From NCBI GenBank assembly GCA_905479105.1, contig CAJQLE010000003.1:62001-126000 (forward strand): a stretch of 64,000 nt of DNA. Direction: 5' to 3'. A program made the position numbers and the translations under genes. The DNA comes from an uncultured Flavobacteriales bacterium (GTDB lineage Bacteria; Bacteroidota; Bacteroidia; Flavobacteriales_G; Salibacteraceae). The notes beneath the pieces were generated by a model that worked only from the letters and a program-made list of their open reading frames with translations, was not told the origin of the DNA and made no database searches. Positions 27,724 through 37,618 of this stretch are shown here, one piece after another (the first letter of the stretch is position 1; every line of letters starts with the position of its first letter).

Positions 27724-27787
27724 TGAGTTTTTAAAAGCGGGCAAATGTAATCTTTGCAAAACCCGCATTAATTCATATTGTTGATAG

Positions 27788-28336
27788 ATGAAGATTTACA
27801 CGAAAAAAGGAGATGACGGAAGTACAGGTATTTTAGGAGGAACAAGACTGCCTAAACACCACTTGCGCATAGAGTCATACGGTACTATAGACGAATTGAA
27901 CTCATTCATAGGTTCTTTGCGTGACGGTTTGACTAACGAAACTCTGAAGCAAGAATTGATCAAAATCCAAGAAGAGCTTTTCACGATTGGATCACAATTG
28001 GCTGCCGACCCAGTGAAAAACAAAATGGTGCTACCTATGATTTCATCGGATGATATCGTTTATTTAGAAAAGCGGATGGATCAAATGGACTCGAATTTGC
28101 CAGAAATGCGGTTTTTTGTGCTACCGGGAGGTCATCCATCAGTTTCTGCAGCGCATATCTGTCGTTGCATATGCCGCAGAGCAGAGCGTCATTGCGTTGC
28201 GCTCAAAGAGCATGAAATGGTTAATGAACTGATTTTACAATACTTAAATCGATTATCTGACTACTTTTTTACCCTTTCAAGACAACTTACGATGGAATTG
28301 GGGGCAGAAGAGATTCCTTGGAAACCGAGAGGATAG
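27788..28336 (+). CDS. Cob(I)yrinic acid a,c-diamide adenosyltransferase (PduO-type)
   Basis: 182 residues of the PduO/ATR family that makes adenosylcobalamin. N-terminal MKIYTKKGDDGSTGILGGTR is the ATP-binding start; YGTIDELNSFIGSLRD, FFVLPGGHPSVSAAHICRCICRRAERH (27 residues, named by position 111-137) and YLNRLSDYFFTLSRQL are the other conserved blocks. Trimeric cytoplasmic enzyme. No cobalamin riboswitch is possible in the short (64-base) gap to the divergent transporter gene, so expression is not obviously B12-controlled. Confidence 0.93.
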   Translation: MKIYTKKGDDGSTGILGGTRLPKHHLRIESYGTIDELNSFIGSLRDGLTNETLKQELIKIQEELFTIGSQLAADPVKNKMVLPMISSDDIVYLEKRMDQMDSNLPEMRFFVLPGGHPSVSAAHICRCICRRAERHCVALKEHEMVNELILQYLNRLSDYFFTLSRQLTMELGAEEIPWKPRG

Positions 28337-28382
28337 ACCTAAACATATGTTTATCAGCATTATAAGCGTTTGAAAAAAGAAC

Positions 28383-28412
28383 TTGCACAGATTCGTCAAA
28401 ATGATATTTTTG
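28383..28412 (+). promoter_or_regulatory. Bacteroidota-type promoter before DUF2795 gene
   Basis: TTG at 28383-28385 and TATTTTTG at 28405-28412 are separated by 19 bases, an exact fit to TTG-N17-23-TAnnTTTG. Transcription would start near 28419, leaving a leader of about 25 bases that includes AGAGG six bases before the ATG at 28444. Confidence 0.6.
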
Positions 28413-28443
28413 CGCCAATTAAGGACCTTATAAAGAGGAAAAA

Positions 28444-28665
28444 ATGTATTGGACATTAGAATTAGCGTCATATTTAGAAGATGCCCCATGGCCAGCCAGC
28501 AAAGACGAGCTGATTGACTTTGCCATGAGAACAGGTGCTCCACTAGAAGTAGTAGAGAATTTACAGGCATTGGAAGACGAAGGAGATAACTACGAGACCA
28601 TCGAAGATATTTGGCCGGATTACCCAACAAAGGATGATTTCTTCTTCAATGAAGATGAGTATTAG
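28444..28665 (+). CDS. DUF2795-like small acidic protein
   Basis: 73 residues, strongly acidic, beginning MYWTLELASYLEDAPWPASK and ending WPDYPTKDDFFFNEDEY. I recall this sequence as highly conserved across Bacteroidota as a DUF2795 protein; its function is unknown. It has a good promoter (28383-28412), a Shine-Dalgarno AGAGG and its own terminator (28691-28722), so it is a strongly expressed stand-alone gene rather than chance reading frame. Confidence 0.85.
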   Translation: MYWTLELASYLEDAPWPASKDELIDFAMRTGAPLEVVENLQALEDEGDNYETIEDIWPDYPTKDDFFFNEDEY

Positions 28666-28690
28666 CGCTTATTAAGCGCCAAAAAAACGG

Positions 28691-28722
28691 AAGCTTTCCA
28701 TCTATGATGGAAGGCTTTTTTT
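28691..28722 (+). terminator. Rho-independent terminator after DUF2795 gene
   Basis: AAGCTTTCCATC (28691-28702) pairs with GATGGAAGGCTT (28706-28717) with one G-T pair and a three-base loop, followed by a run of T to 28722. It isolates the small acidic gene from secA. Confidence 0.8.
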
Positions 28723-28857
28723 ATGTTAAATATTCGCCTTCTTAAGCCCCTTCATTCTGATTAACTTTGACGCCCTTTGAAAAATTCAAATGGCATTTTG
28801 GCAGAGTTTTGATTTTGGCAAGACCATTGACTAAAGGGATATAATTAATAATAGAAC

Positions 28858-31800
28858 ATGTTAGACCTTGTAAATAAGACACTCAATAAGCTTTTTGGCA
28901 ATAAGAGTGATAAGGATATAAAAGAGTTGACGCCAAATGTGGAGTTGATCAATGGATATTTCGCGAAGTATGGTCCACTCTCAAATGATGAATTGAGAGG
29001 TAAAACGGCTTCTTTTAAAGACAGAATTAATCAAGCGACAAAAGAGCTCCAAGATCAAATTTCGTCTCTGAAAGAAGGACTTAATGATGATTCCAAGGAG
29101 ATCTTCGAAAAAGAAGAGATCTATGAGCAAATAGACAAACTTGAAAAGTCTATGACGAGCCAAATTGAAGAGGTTCTTACTGAAATTCTTCCTGAAGCGT
29201 TTGCTGTGGTTAAAGAAACTGCTCGCAGATTTAAAGAGAACCAAGAGCTTGAAGTAAGCGCAACAGAATTTGATCGAGAATTAGCAAATTCCAAAGGGCA
29301 TATTCGCATCGAAGGTGAAAAGGCAATTTGGAAGAATTCGTGGGACGCAGCGGGAAGTGAAATCACTTGGGATATGCTGCACTATGATGTACAGTTAATC
29401 GGTGGTATGGTTTTACACGGAGGTAAGATTGCTGAAATGGCCACTGGTGAGGGTAAAACCTTGGTAGCAACACTTCCAGTTTACCTAAATGCACTCTCAG
29501 GTCGCGGAGTTCACTTGGTTACGGTAAATGACTATTTGGCTAGACGTGACTCTGAGTGGATGGGCCCTCTTTTTGAATTTCACGGCCTATCTGTAGATTG
29601 TATTGATAAGCATAGACCTAACAGTGCGGAAAGACGAAAGGCTTATCAGAGCGATATTATTTACGGTACAAATAATGAGTTTGGCTTCGATTATTTAAGA
29701 GACAATATGTCAAGTCGCACACAAGACTTAGTGCAGCGAATTCATAATTATGCTATTGTAGATGAGGTTGACTCGGTATTGATTGATGACGCTCGAACTC
29801 CTTTGATTATTTCTGGTCCAACTCCTAAAGGAGATCAACAACAATTCATTGAATTGAAGCCTCGTGTTGAAAGACTAGTTGGAGTGCAGCGGAAAATGAT
29901 CAATGAGCTTCTTGCAGAGGCTAAAAAATTGTTGGCATCCAACTCAGAGAATACACCGGATAAAAAACAGCTTGATGCAAATCTCAAAAAGGGTGGTGAA
30001 CTGCTTTTGCGCTGTTATAGAGCCTTACCAAAGAACAAAGCGCTTATTAAGTTTTTAAGCGAGTCTGGAATGAGGGCAGTTCTTCAGAAGACGGAGAATT
30101 ATTACATGCAAGATCAGAGTAAAGAGATGCACATCATTGATGATGAGCTATTTTTTGTGATTGATGAAAAGCAAAACAGCGTTGAGCTCAGCGAGAAAGG
30201 AATTGATCTTATTACAGATCAAGGAGATGATCCGTCATTCTTTATTATGCCTGATATTAGCTCGTCTCTTTCTGATTTGGATCTGCGCATTCCTGATAAA
30301 GAAGCACGAGCGATAGAGAAAGACAGATTGATTACCGACTATGCCGAAAAGGCGGAGCGAATTCATGCAGTAAACCAACTCTTAAAGGCTTATGCGTTAT
30401 TTGAGATTGATGTTGAGTATGTTGTAATGGACGGCAAAGTCAAGATTGTTGACGAACAGACCGGTCGAGTTATGGATGGCAGACGCTATTCTGACGGCCT
30501 TCACCAAGCAATCGAAACGAAAGAGAATGTAAAAGTTGAAGCGGCTACACAGACCTATGCTACTGTTACTCTTCAGAATTATTTCAGGATGTACAGTAAA
30601 TTGTCAGGTATGACAGGTACTGCTGAAACTGAAGCGGGGGAATTCTGGGAGATTTATAAGTTGGATGTGGTTGTTATTCCTACTAACAGACCAATTCAAA
30701 GAAAAGACCAAGAAGACCTAGTGTTCAAGACGGCTCGTGAGAAGTATAACGCTGTAATTGATGAAGTTGAAAAGCAACGAAATGAAGGAAAGCCAATATT
30801 GGTTGGTACTACCTCAGTAGAGATTTCAGAATTGTTGAGTCGAATGCTTAAAATGCGAAAGATCCCTCACCAAGTATTGAATGCTAAGCTTCATCAGAAG
30901 GAAGCTGATGTCGTGGCTGAAGCAGGTAGGGCTGGTACTGTAACGATTGCTACGAATATGGCCGGTCGTGGAACGGATATCAAGCTAAGAGAAGGAGTTA
31001 AGGAAGCTGGTGGACTGGCTATTATTGGTACTGAAAGACATGAGTCTAGACGTGTTGACCGTCAATTAAGAGGTAGATCTGGTCGACAAGGAGATCCAGG
31101 AGCTTCACAGTTCTTTGTTTCTTTAGAGGACAACCTGATGCGATTGTTCGGTTCTGAGCGAATTGCCAAACTCATGGACAGAATGGGCCTTGAGGAAGGC
31201 GAAGTTATTCAGCATAGTATGGTGAGTAAGAGTATCGAGAGAGCTCAGAAAAAAGTAGAAGAGAACAATTTTGGTGTTCGTAAAAACTTACTGGAATACG
31301 ATGATGTCATGAATTCTCAACGAGAAGTGATTTACAAGAAGAGAAGGTATGCATTATACGGTGAGCGAATGGGTGTGGAGACAGCAAATGCCATCAACGA
31401 TACATGTGCTGCAATAGTCGCTGAGTTCCAAGATTCAAGAGATTTTGAGGGCTTTGAAATGGAGCTCTTCACAACGCTGACGATACAAAGTCCAGTCTCA
31501 ATGGATGAGTTCTTAGAGCGTTCATCAGAAGAATTGACAGATTTGGTTTTTTCAAAGGCTTTGGAGCACTATGTAAAGAAAACTACTCTTATTTCACAAA
31601 TGGCTTTACCGGTTATTCAGCGTGTACATAGCACGCAAGGTGAGCAGTATAAGAATATTGAAATTCCATTAACTGATGGCAAGAAGGCACTGCCTCTTGT
31701 CGTGAACATGGAGGATGCTTTAGCTAAAGAAGGAAGAAATATTAGATTGGAACTTGAGAAAGCAACTACTCTCGCTATGATAGATCTTCACTGGAAGGAG

Positions 31801-32271
31801 CACCTCAGAGAGATGGACGACTTGAGACAATCAGTTCAGAATGCCCGATATGAGCAAAAAGACCCATTGTTGATTTACAAGTTTGAGTCTTTCGGGTTGT
31901 TTGAAAAACTGATGGAAAAGATTAATAGAGATATAGTAAGCTTCTTGTTCAGAGCAAATCTGCCGAGTCAGCAGGCTAATGAGGCACATGCAACTCCAGG
32001 AAGACAAGCAGATCCATCACTTGAGAAGGTTTCTGCTACAAGAAATGATTCCACGTTAAATCCTAATCAAGCTTCAAATGTTTCGACCAATGGGGGTCAA
32101 AGATCAGAAGCAAAAAAAGAACCTGTTAAGGTTGTAAAGAAGCCTGGCAGAAATGATAAGGTTGAAGTGCGCGATTTAAAAACAGGAGAAACACAGGTAG
32201 TCAAGTTCAAAGCTGCTGAGCAAAAAGTTGATCAGGGTTTTTGGGAGATACTAAGTGTGATTGAAGATTAA
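28858..32271 (+). CDS. secA: Preprotein translocase ATPase SecA
   Basis: The motor of Sec-dependent export, 1137 residues (E. coli 901). Walker A is [11 protein letters not shown] (about 194-204), the DEAD-type Walker [12 protein letters not shown], and the helicase C-part includes [13 protein letters not shown] and [14 protein letters not shown]. Extra length lies mainly in an insert (about residues 325-480) and the C-terminal tail. The tail ends with [20 protein letters not shown] and [10 protein letters not shown] and lacks the Cys-rich zinc motif of proteobacterial SecA; I recall flavobacterial SecA proteins also lacking it. secA stands alone, with its own hairpin terminator after it. A TAACTTTG -7-like element at 28762-28769 lacks a clear TTG partner. 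Confidence 0.95.
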   Translation: MLDLVNKTLNKLFGNKSDKDIKELTPNVELINGYFAKYGPLSNDELRGKTASFKDRINQATKELQDQISSLKEGLNDDSKEIFEKEEIYEQIDKLEKSMTSQIEEVLTEILPEAFAVVKETARRFKENQELEVSATEFDRELANSKGHIRIEGEKAIWKNSWDAAGSEITWDMLHYDVQLIGGMVLHGGKIAEMATGEGKTLVATLPVYLNALSGRGVHLVTVNDYLARRDSEWMGPLFEFHGLSVDCIDKHRPNSAERRKAYQSDIIYGTNNEFGFDYLRDNMSSRTQDLVQRIHNYAIVDEVDSVLIDDARTPLIISGPTPKGDQQQFIELKPRVERLVGVQRKMINELLAEAKKLLASNSENTPDKKQLDANLKKGGELLLRCYRALPKNKALIKFLSESGMRAVLQKTENYYMQDQSKEMHIIDDELFFVIDEKQNSVELSEKGIDLITDQGDDPSFFIMPDISSSLSDLDLRIPDKEARAIEKDRLITDYAEKAERIHAVNQLLKAYALFEIDVEYVVMDGKVKIVDEQTGRVMDGRRYSDGLHQAIETKENVKVEAATQTYATVTLQNYFRMYSKLSGMTGTAETEAGEFWEIYKLDVVVIPTNRPIQRKDQEDLVFKTAREKYNAVIDEVEKQRNEGKPILVGTTSVEISELLSRMLKMRKIPHQVLNAKLHQKEADVVAEAGRAGTVTIATNMAGRGTDIKLREGVKEAGGLAIIGTERHESRRVDRQLRGRSGRQGDPGASQFFVSLEDNLMRLFGSERIAKLMDRMGLEEGEVIQHSMVSKSIERAQKKVEENNFGVRKNLLEYDDVMNSQREVIYKKRRYALYGERMGVETANAINDTCAAIVAEFQDSRDFEGFEMELFTTLTIQSPVSMDEFLERSSEELTDLVFSKALEHYVKKTTLISQMALPVIQRVHSTQGEQYKNIEIPLTDGKKALPLVVNMEDALAKEGRNIRLELEKATTLAMIDLHWKEHLREMDDLRQSVQNARYEQKDPLLIYKFESFGLFEKLMEKINRDIVSFLFRANLPSQQANEAHATPGRQADPSLEKVSATRNDSTLNPNQASNVSTNGGQRSEAKKEPVKVVKKPGRNDKVEVRDLKTGETQVVKFKAAEQKVDQGFWEILSVIED

Positions 32272-32289
32272 ATATGATCAAAGAATAGG

Positions 32290-32319
32290 AAAGGCGGGCT
32301 GCGAGGTTCGCCTTTTTTT
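32290..32319 (+). terminator. Rho-independent terminator after secA
   Basis: AAAGGCG (32290-32296) pairs with CGCCTTT (32309-32315) around a 12-base loop, followed by T to 32319. It ends secA just before the convergent GT39 gene. Confidence 0.7.
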
Positions 32320-32324
32320 GTGCC

Positions 32325-33932
32325 CTAGTTTTCAATGGTATAAAAGACAAACCCTCCTTTTTCGGAAAGACGCAATGCATTGGGATATTTCGCCTTAAAC
32401 TTCTCTTCCTTATTCACTTTACATGAAATCATGATTGGCTTATCAGAAAGTGTCAATTTTTGATCTTGCATATTATGAGTGTTTTCGGGCTGGATGCGAC
32501 CATAGAAATAGTGAGCGTAGCTCTTGTATCCGTATGTTTTGAGGTAAACAGCCTTTCCTTGCTGACGTTCGAAAAACTCAATTGCTGATCGCTGACTGAT
32601 AGATTCAATCATAGGAACAACCAAGCGCATCGTTGAGAACAGCACAATCGCAGTGCCAATAAGCAGGATAGAAAGTCCTTTTCGAAGATTCGTGCGGAGT
32701 TCCATAAAGCAATAGCCTACCAAAATCAGATATAGCAATCCAACAATCCATTCCCAACCAGCTACATCAACTGGAACGGAAAGATTCCCCTGTGCAAATT
32801 CATCTTGAATCATCGAGGACCATCGTGCTTTTGTCATTAGCGCAATAGGAACGGCACCTATGGCTATTGCTAGAATACTGCCTTGAATAAGCAACCAAAT
32901 GTTTTGCCAATTGGGAAGTCGGTTGCGGTCTTTAATGAGTCTATACACAACCAGAGCGGCTAAATAAGAGAGAGGTATGTAGGCCATTGAACTGTAGTGC
33001 ACAATCTTGGTCGTAACAAGGGTGAATAAAATCATAACAACCCAGAACAGGTATTTCATCCATCGTGAAAGGTGGAATGAATCTCCGTTGAACCTTCTGC
33101 TGAACACTGGCAAGGCTAAAACGGACAAAGGGAAACAGCCTAATAAAACCACCAAGAAGTGATAGAAAAAGGGTTGTTTATGCCCTGCTACTGGATGCAA
33201 AAAAAGGTCCAATTGATAATTAAAGAACTCTACTAAAAACCAAGGACCATTGGTTAAGGTTTCATAGCCAAACCACAATGAGCTTACAATGGCCGTTGAA
33301 GAGGCAAAAAGAAGTATTGCGGAAAGCTTTGCAGGCTTTTTGAAGCGGTTAAAAACCCACCAAACCAAGAATGTCAAAAGCAGTAATAAAAAGCCCACTG
33401 GGCCTTTTGTAAGTATTGCCAATCCACTAAAAACTCCCGCAAGCGCAGCATTCTGATGTTGCTTGTTTTGACCGTGTTCAATGGTTAAATAGAGAAAATA
33501 AATAGATAGAAAGATGAATAGATTGAACCAAGGATCAATGATTCCTGATTTAAAGTATAAGTGCGGAAGAAAGCTACCCAAGTAAAGTAAACTCCAAATT
33601 ATTCCGAACGAAGTGCCATGCCATTTTTTACCTATTGCATACATTACCTGAATAGCGATTATTCCAGCTACTGCATTGGGGAAACGAGCTGCATATTCGT
33701 TGATTCCGAATAGCTTCATTGAAAGCACTTGCATCCAAAAGAAAAGCGGAGGTTTTTCCCAGAACGGCTCAAAATTGATCTGTACTTGAAACCAGTTTTG
33801 AGTGATGAGCATTTCTCTAGCACTTTCAGCAAAGTTGATTTCGTCCCAATCAAATAAATGCACTGAACCCAGAAAAGGAAGGAAGAGAATCATACTCAAT
33901 ACGAGAAGCCCTATTTCATTTTTCCATCTCAT
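32325..33932 (-). CDS. GT39-like polyprenyl-phosphate glycosyltransferase
   Basis: A 535-residue multi-spanning protein with a periplasmic catalytic Asp-Glu near the N-terminus (FDWDEINFAESAREML), the mark of GT39 PMT/ArnT-type enzymes that take sugars from polyprenyl phosphate on the outer face of the inner membrane. About 11 helices follow; the last 100 residues are soluble and probably periplasmic. The preceding GT2 and PAP2 genes overlap by four bases each. Acceptor could be lipid A, protein or another glycan; this is not visible in the sequence. Confidence 0.85.
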   Translation of the reverse strand: MRWKNEIGLLVLSMILFLPFLGSVHLFDWDEINFAESAREMLITQNWFQVQINFEPFWEKPPLFFWMQVLSMKLFGINEYAARFPNAVAGIIAIQVMYAIGKKWHGTSFGIIWSLLYLGSFLPHLYFKSGIIDPWFNLFIFLSIYFLYLTIEHGQNKQHQNAALAGVFSGLAILTKGPVGFLLLLLTFLVWWVFNRFKKPAKLSAILLFASSTAIVSSLWFGYETLTNGPWFLVEFFNYQLDLFLHPVAGHKQPFFYHFLVVLLGCFPLSVLALPVFSRRFNGDSFHLSRWMKYLFWVVMILFTLVTTKIVHYSSMAYIPLSYLAALVVYRLIKDRNRLPNWQNIWLLIQGSILAIAIGAVPIALMTKARWSSMIQDEFAQGNLSVPVDVAGWEWIVGLLYLILVGYCFMELRTNLRKGLSILLIGTAIVLFSTMRLVVPMIESISQRSAIEFFERQQGKAVYLKTYGYKSYAHYFYGRIQPENTHNMQDQKLTLSDKPIMISCKVNKEEKFKAKYPNALRLSEKGGFVFYTIEN

Positions 33933-34576
33933 TTTATAGTGTCAAAAAGCTCTACAAATCCCTTTTCTCCCCAAGACATATCTATGAGGAGTACAGAAGC
34001 TAAAAAGGTGAATGATGCACCGATTATGCCTCCAACGTAAATATCCTCAAAGAAATGCTGACTGATATACACCCGACTAAAGGCTACTAGAAGTCCCACA
34101 GAAAAGAGCATAACTTGGAGGATAGGCTTGCGGGCAATGAGCGCAAGAAAAAAGAAGGTGCTAAAAGCCGCAGTTGAATGACCGGAAGGAAATGAAAAAT
34201 TGGAGTGAAGGTTTACGCCATCAATAAAATGCAAATCTGCCATTTGCTCAAAAACTTTTGATGGACGCAGTTGGTCATCAAAGACCTGCCGCTTCAAAAA
34301 TTGAGTGATAATTGATGAGCTTAGTAATCCGAGTAATCCGATAACACCAAAACGAATTCTATAAATGAATCCTAGAGCAACGATAATTGCTGCAAAAATA
34401 CCATCACCTAGATGCGTTCCATACTTGAAAAACACATCAAAGTATGGGTGATTAAAATTGTTGAGGTAAAGATGCAACGGTTCTTTATCAGTAAATGAAA
34501 TAACGATAGCACCGAAAATTATCCAACCTATAAGCAGGGCAATGAAAACTTGAGTTCGGGCTAGTGTGCTTCTCAT
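33929..34576 (-). CDS. PAP2-family lipid phosphatase
   Basis: A 215-residue membrane phosphatase with all three PAP2 motifs: KRQVFDDQLRP, PSGHSTAAF and SRVYISQHFFEDIYVGG. It should remove a phosphate from a lipid such as undecaprenyl diphosphate or a polyprenyl phosphate, or from lipid A. Being sandwiched (4-base overlaps on both sides) between a DPM1-like GT2 and a GT39, it probably recycles the polyprenyl carrier of that pathway or edits its lipid acceptor. This is inference. Confidence 0.9.
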   Translation of the reverse strand: MRSTLARTQVFIALLIGWIIFGAIVISFTDKEPLHLYLNNFNHPYFDVFFKYGTHLGDGIFAAIIVALGFIYRIRFGVIGLLGLLSSSIITQFLKRQVFDDQLRPSKVFEQMADLHFIDGVNLHSNFSFPSGHSTAAFSTFFFLALIARKPILQVMLFSVGLLVAFSRVYISQHFFEDIYVGGIIGASFTFLASVLLIDMSWGEKGFVELFDTIK

Positions 34577-35322
34577 TTCTTTACCCGAAATATCTTATTG
34601 CTACCAAGGCCTTTTTTACTTGCCCAATATTGGACAGAAGTTTTTAAAACACCAAGTCCGTATGTTGTGCTTCGAGAGAAGTTGATTGAAGATGCTTCCT
34701 CGAAATACTTGGTAGGACAGGTAACCTCTGCGATATCAAATCCCGCATGAAATATTTGACAAATCATTTGATTATCAAATACAAAGTCATCAGAATTGGC
34801 TTCGAAGTCAATGGTCTCAAGGATTGATTTTGAAAATGCGCGGTAACCTGTATGGTATTCACTTAATTTCTGGCCGATAAGGATGTTTTGAGTAAGAGTG
34901 AGAAAGCGATTTGCAACGTACTTATACATTGGCATCCCTCCTCTTAACGCCCCTTTTCCTAATATACGGCTTGCTAAAACGCTGTCGTACAGTCCGCTGG
35001 CGATCATATCAGCCATTGCAGGAATTAGCAGAGGAGTGTATTGATAATCAGGATGAACCATGATGGTGATATCAGCATCTAGCTCTAAAGCTTTTCTGTA
35101 GCAAGACTTTTGATTGCCTCCATATCCCGTATTTTTTTCGTGGGTAATCACATGCTTAATCCCGATTTCTTTGGCTAGTTCGGATGTTCGATCTGAACTT
35201 TTATCATCAACCAAAACAACATCGTCAACGATATCGAATGGAATTTCATCATAGGTGGTTTTCAACGTGAGTTCAGCATTATATGCCGGCATCACCACTA
35301 CTACTTTTTTGCCTTTGATCAT
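34573..35322 (-). CDS. Dolichol-phosphate-mannose synthase-like GT2
   Basis: About 249 residues of GT2. N-terminal KVVVVMPAYNAELTLKTTYD and DDVVLVDDKSSDRTSELAKE, with VHPDYQYTP holding the DxD-like site, fit polyprenyl-phosphate sugar transferases of the DPM1/ArnC kind. No C-terminal membrane helices are seen, so it is the short soluble form. I start it at the ATG at 35322 (MIKGKKVVVVMPAYNA): the ATG at 35376 lies inside a terminator hairpin. It is the first gene of the module. Confidence 0.88.
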   Translation of the reverse strand: MIKGKKVVVVMPAYNAELTLKTTYDEIPFDIVDDVVLVDDKSSDRTSELAKEIGIKHVITHEKNTGYGGNQKSCYRKALELDADITIMVHPDYQYTPLLIPAMADMIASGLYDSVLASRILGKGALRGGMPMYKYVANRFLTLTQNILIGQKLSEYHTGYRAFSKSILETIDFEANSDDFVFDNQMICQIFHAGFDIAEVTCPTKYFEEASSINFSRSTTYGLGVLKTSVQYWASKKGLGSNKIFRVKK

Positions 35323-35364
35323 GGGGGCGAATTTAGGGAACTCCGTTATTTTATGGACAGCAAT

Positions 35365-35392
35365 AAAAAAGCCCAAATGAATGGGCTCTTTT
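35365..35392 (-). terminator. Rho-independent terminator after the T9SS gene
   Basis: On the minus strand, AGCCCA (35387-35382) pairs with TGGGCT (35375-35370) with a TTCATT-type loop, followed by T to 35365. It sits between the stop of the disrupted T9SS gene (35415) and the GT2 start (35322). Confidence 0.7.
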
Positions 35393-35414
35393 CAATATGT
35401 AATTATGCAGAGTT

Positions 35415-37451
35415 TTATTCAAGAATAAATCGCTGAGTCTGTGTTTTCCCATCGATCTCGAACGTAATAAAGTAAACTCCAGCACTATAATTATTAAGGT
35501 CTAGCTCTGCTTGAGCACGTCCATTTGTGAGGTTAACTCGATCATTGAGTATTGGGCGTCCCTCTATGCTGAATACGGTATAGTTAATTTGACGAGAGCC
35601 AACCACATCAACTACAACATTTAAGAAGCCTTGTGTTGGGTTAGGGTAAAGTACAATCTAACCATTTAAAGCATGTTCATCAACACCCAAGCAATCATCT
35701 TCGTAAACTTCTGTCTGTGCCTCTGAAGAACATCCATCTGCGCTGGTGACCTCTGCTGAATAGGTTCCAGTCGCAGTGACATTGATAATCTGCGTTGTTT
35801 ATCCTGTTGACCAGTTAAAAGTCGATCCAGAGTTTTGAGCGTCAAGTGAAACTTCACCACCAGCGCAAAGTGCATAGGCACTGTCGAATAAAATTGTAGG
35901 GTCAGGATTAGTGAAATCAACACTTCCGTTTGCTTCAGCTACACAGCCATTGTTATCTGTAACGGTAATGAAATATAAACCTGTATCTAATGCATTAATT
36001 TGACTGGTTGTTTCGCTAGTTGACCAAGAAAATAAAAAGGGAGAGGTTCCACCTGTGCTCAGGGCTTCAATCTCGCCATCACCGGAATCATGGCAGGTAG
36101 CGTCTGTTATTGTTAGAGCGACAAGTAACTCATTTGGACTATAAATGGTGTCAGTATAGATATCGTTACATCCATTTTGGTCGGTGACCCTAGCAGAGTA
36201 GACGCCCGCGCCAACTCAAGAAATTAAAGTGTCTGTTGATGAATTTGACTAAAGAAAGTCTAGCTGCCCTAATCCTCCCTCTGCGGTTAACACAATTTCT
36301 CCTGTTTCATCTCCAAAGCATAGCACAGAATCAACAATGCTTACTAGAGATATTATCACAACCTCTGGGGCTACAATTGTATCAATTGCAACCAATTCAC
36401 AACCATTGTCATCTGTAATCGTGACTTGATGAGGACCGGCATCTAAGCTGTCGGCTATAGCTCTCTTATCGTTATTAGACCAAGAATAGGTGTACGAGCC
36501 AAAGCCTCCACTGGGCACCACCTCGATAGAACCTGTGGCTTGACCAGCGCACGCTGGAATAGCTAGAATACTTGTACTCGCGGCAAGGGCAGTTGGTTCG
36601 TTTATAGTTGTTGAGGATTGACCTATACAACCATAAATATCCGAGACGGTTACCGAATAATTACCCGTATCTGTAGTGTCGATCATAGCTCCGGTCATGC
36701 CGTTTGACCATGAATACGTGAAAGGAGCTGTTCCTGCTGAGGACGATGCTGTAATTGTTCCTGTAGAATCGCCAAAACATAAAACATCTTGAACAGATGT
36801 AAAAGACACTATTGGGTTTGAGACGATATTGACCACTAGAGAACCGCAAGGAGACAATGAATTATTGTAATAGTTGGCGGCATAGTAAGTGGTTGTTGAA
36901 GTAATTGGAACAACAATGCTGGCGCCAGAATCTATGGGTGTTGATCCACAGGACCCGGTATACCAATAAGTTTGATCTCCAAAGGGATTTGAGACAGTCA
37001 AGGTAACAGGGCCAAATCCATCGCAAATAAATGTATCATTGGCTGAGATTATAGGAGTGGGGATGGCTTCTTCCGTCACATATGATATGCGGCAACCTGG
37101 AGGTGCTGTGCTGCAGGCATCATTAGAGAAAATGTGCATTCTCACAGTTTGAGGAGCGAGAAGCCCAATTAGTGCAGAGGAAGTGCCAGAATCAATTACT
37201 GTATTTGAAAGAGTTGAAATAGTCAAAAAATCTGTTGCTACGCTCGTTTCAAACCTCCAAATCCCAGCGGGAAGGCTTACTGTTGCATAATCTCCAGGAA
37301 AATTGCAGCTTAAAATTGTCTGTTATCCAACAAAACCACCGCTTGCGCTTAGGTTTCCTGCTGCAACTGTTGCAATGCATTGTGCGTTCATATTAATCCC
37401 CTGAAAAAGGAAAATAATAGACACGAAAAAAGCAGTTAAAAATCGTTTCAT
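35415..37451 (-). pseudogene. T9SS SprB-repeat surface protein with five in-frame stops
   Basis: One reading frame of 678 codons runs from the ATG at 37451 to the TAA at 35417-35415, broken by five internal stop codons and no frameshift: TAA 37325-37323, TAG 36251-36249, TGA 36218-36216, TAA 35801-35799, TAG 35660-35658. The parts in between read as a coherent secreted protein: signal peptide (MKRFLTAFFVSIIFLF...NAQ), a C-rich N-terminal domain, four SprB-like repeats (FTYSWSNGMTG...YSVTVSDIYGC; SYTYSWSNNDK...HQVTITDDNGC; SPFLFSWSTSE...YFITVTDNNGC), an Ig/PKD-like unit, and an intact type-A T9SS C-terminal sorting domain (IVLYPNPTQGFLNV; NYSAGVYFITFEIDG). Each stop sits where a sense codon is expected; the TAG at 36251 replaces the repeat Trp (FL-W-SN). 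As read here, no full-length protein can be made without stop-codon read-through. A hairpin terminator follows. Confirm by long reads. Confidence 0.85.
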
Positions 37452-37618
37452 ATTATCAGTAGTTTACTCGTTCAAATGAAGGGGTGACTTATACGTTTGT
37501 TCGTGCCTAAGGTTTCGTTCGGAGTTTGCTTTATTTCAACTGAGCTGTTTTGATTAAAGAAAATAGGGTCAATTGGGCAAATAATCTAACTCTTAACTAC
37601 TGGTTTATTCTTATGCTT
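37452..37618. other. Intergenic gap without recognised feature
   Basis: The 167 bases between the T9SS gene start and the yifB stop hold no gene, tRNA or hairpin that I can see. They contain no clear TTG-N19-TAnnTTTG promoter for the T9SS gene. Confidence 0.3.

Noticed and set aside
27737-27766. GCGGG...CCCGC dyad between the divergent transporter and adenosyltransferase genes
   Set aside because: The arms are only five bases with an uneven inner part, and no cobalamin-riboswitch size or motif is present.
35323-35376. Longer start of the DPM1-like GT2 at 35376
   Set aside because: That ATG lies within the terminator hairpin of the preceding gene; the family start MIKGKKVVVV is at 35322.
35666-35923. 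Open frame of 85 codons on the minus strand
   Set aside because: It is in another frame than the T9SS gene (35923 is not in step with the stop at 35801) and its residues show no protein pattern; the true frame reads through with stop codons.
35415-37451. Genetic-code change as cause of the five stops
   Set aside because: All three stop codons occur in the broken gene, while every other gene in the window ends normally at TAA, TAG or TGA. A global reassignment cannot explain this.
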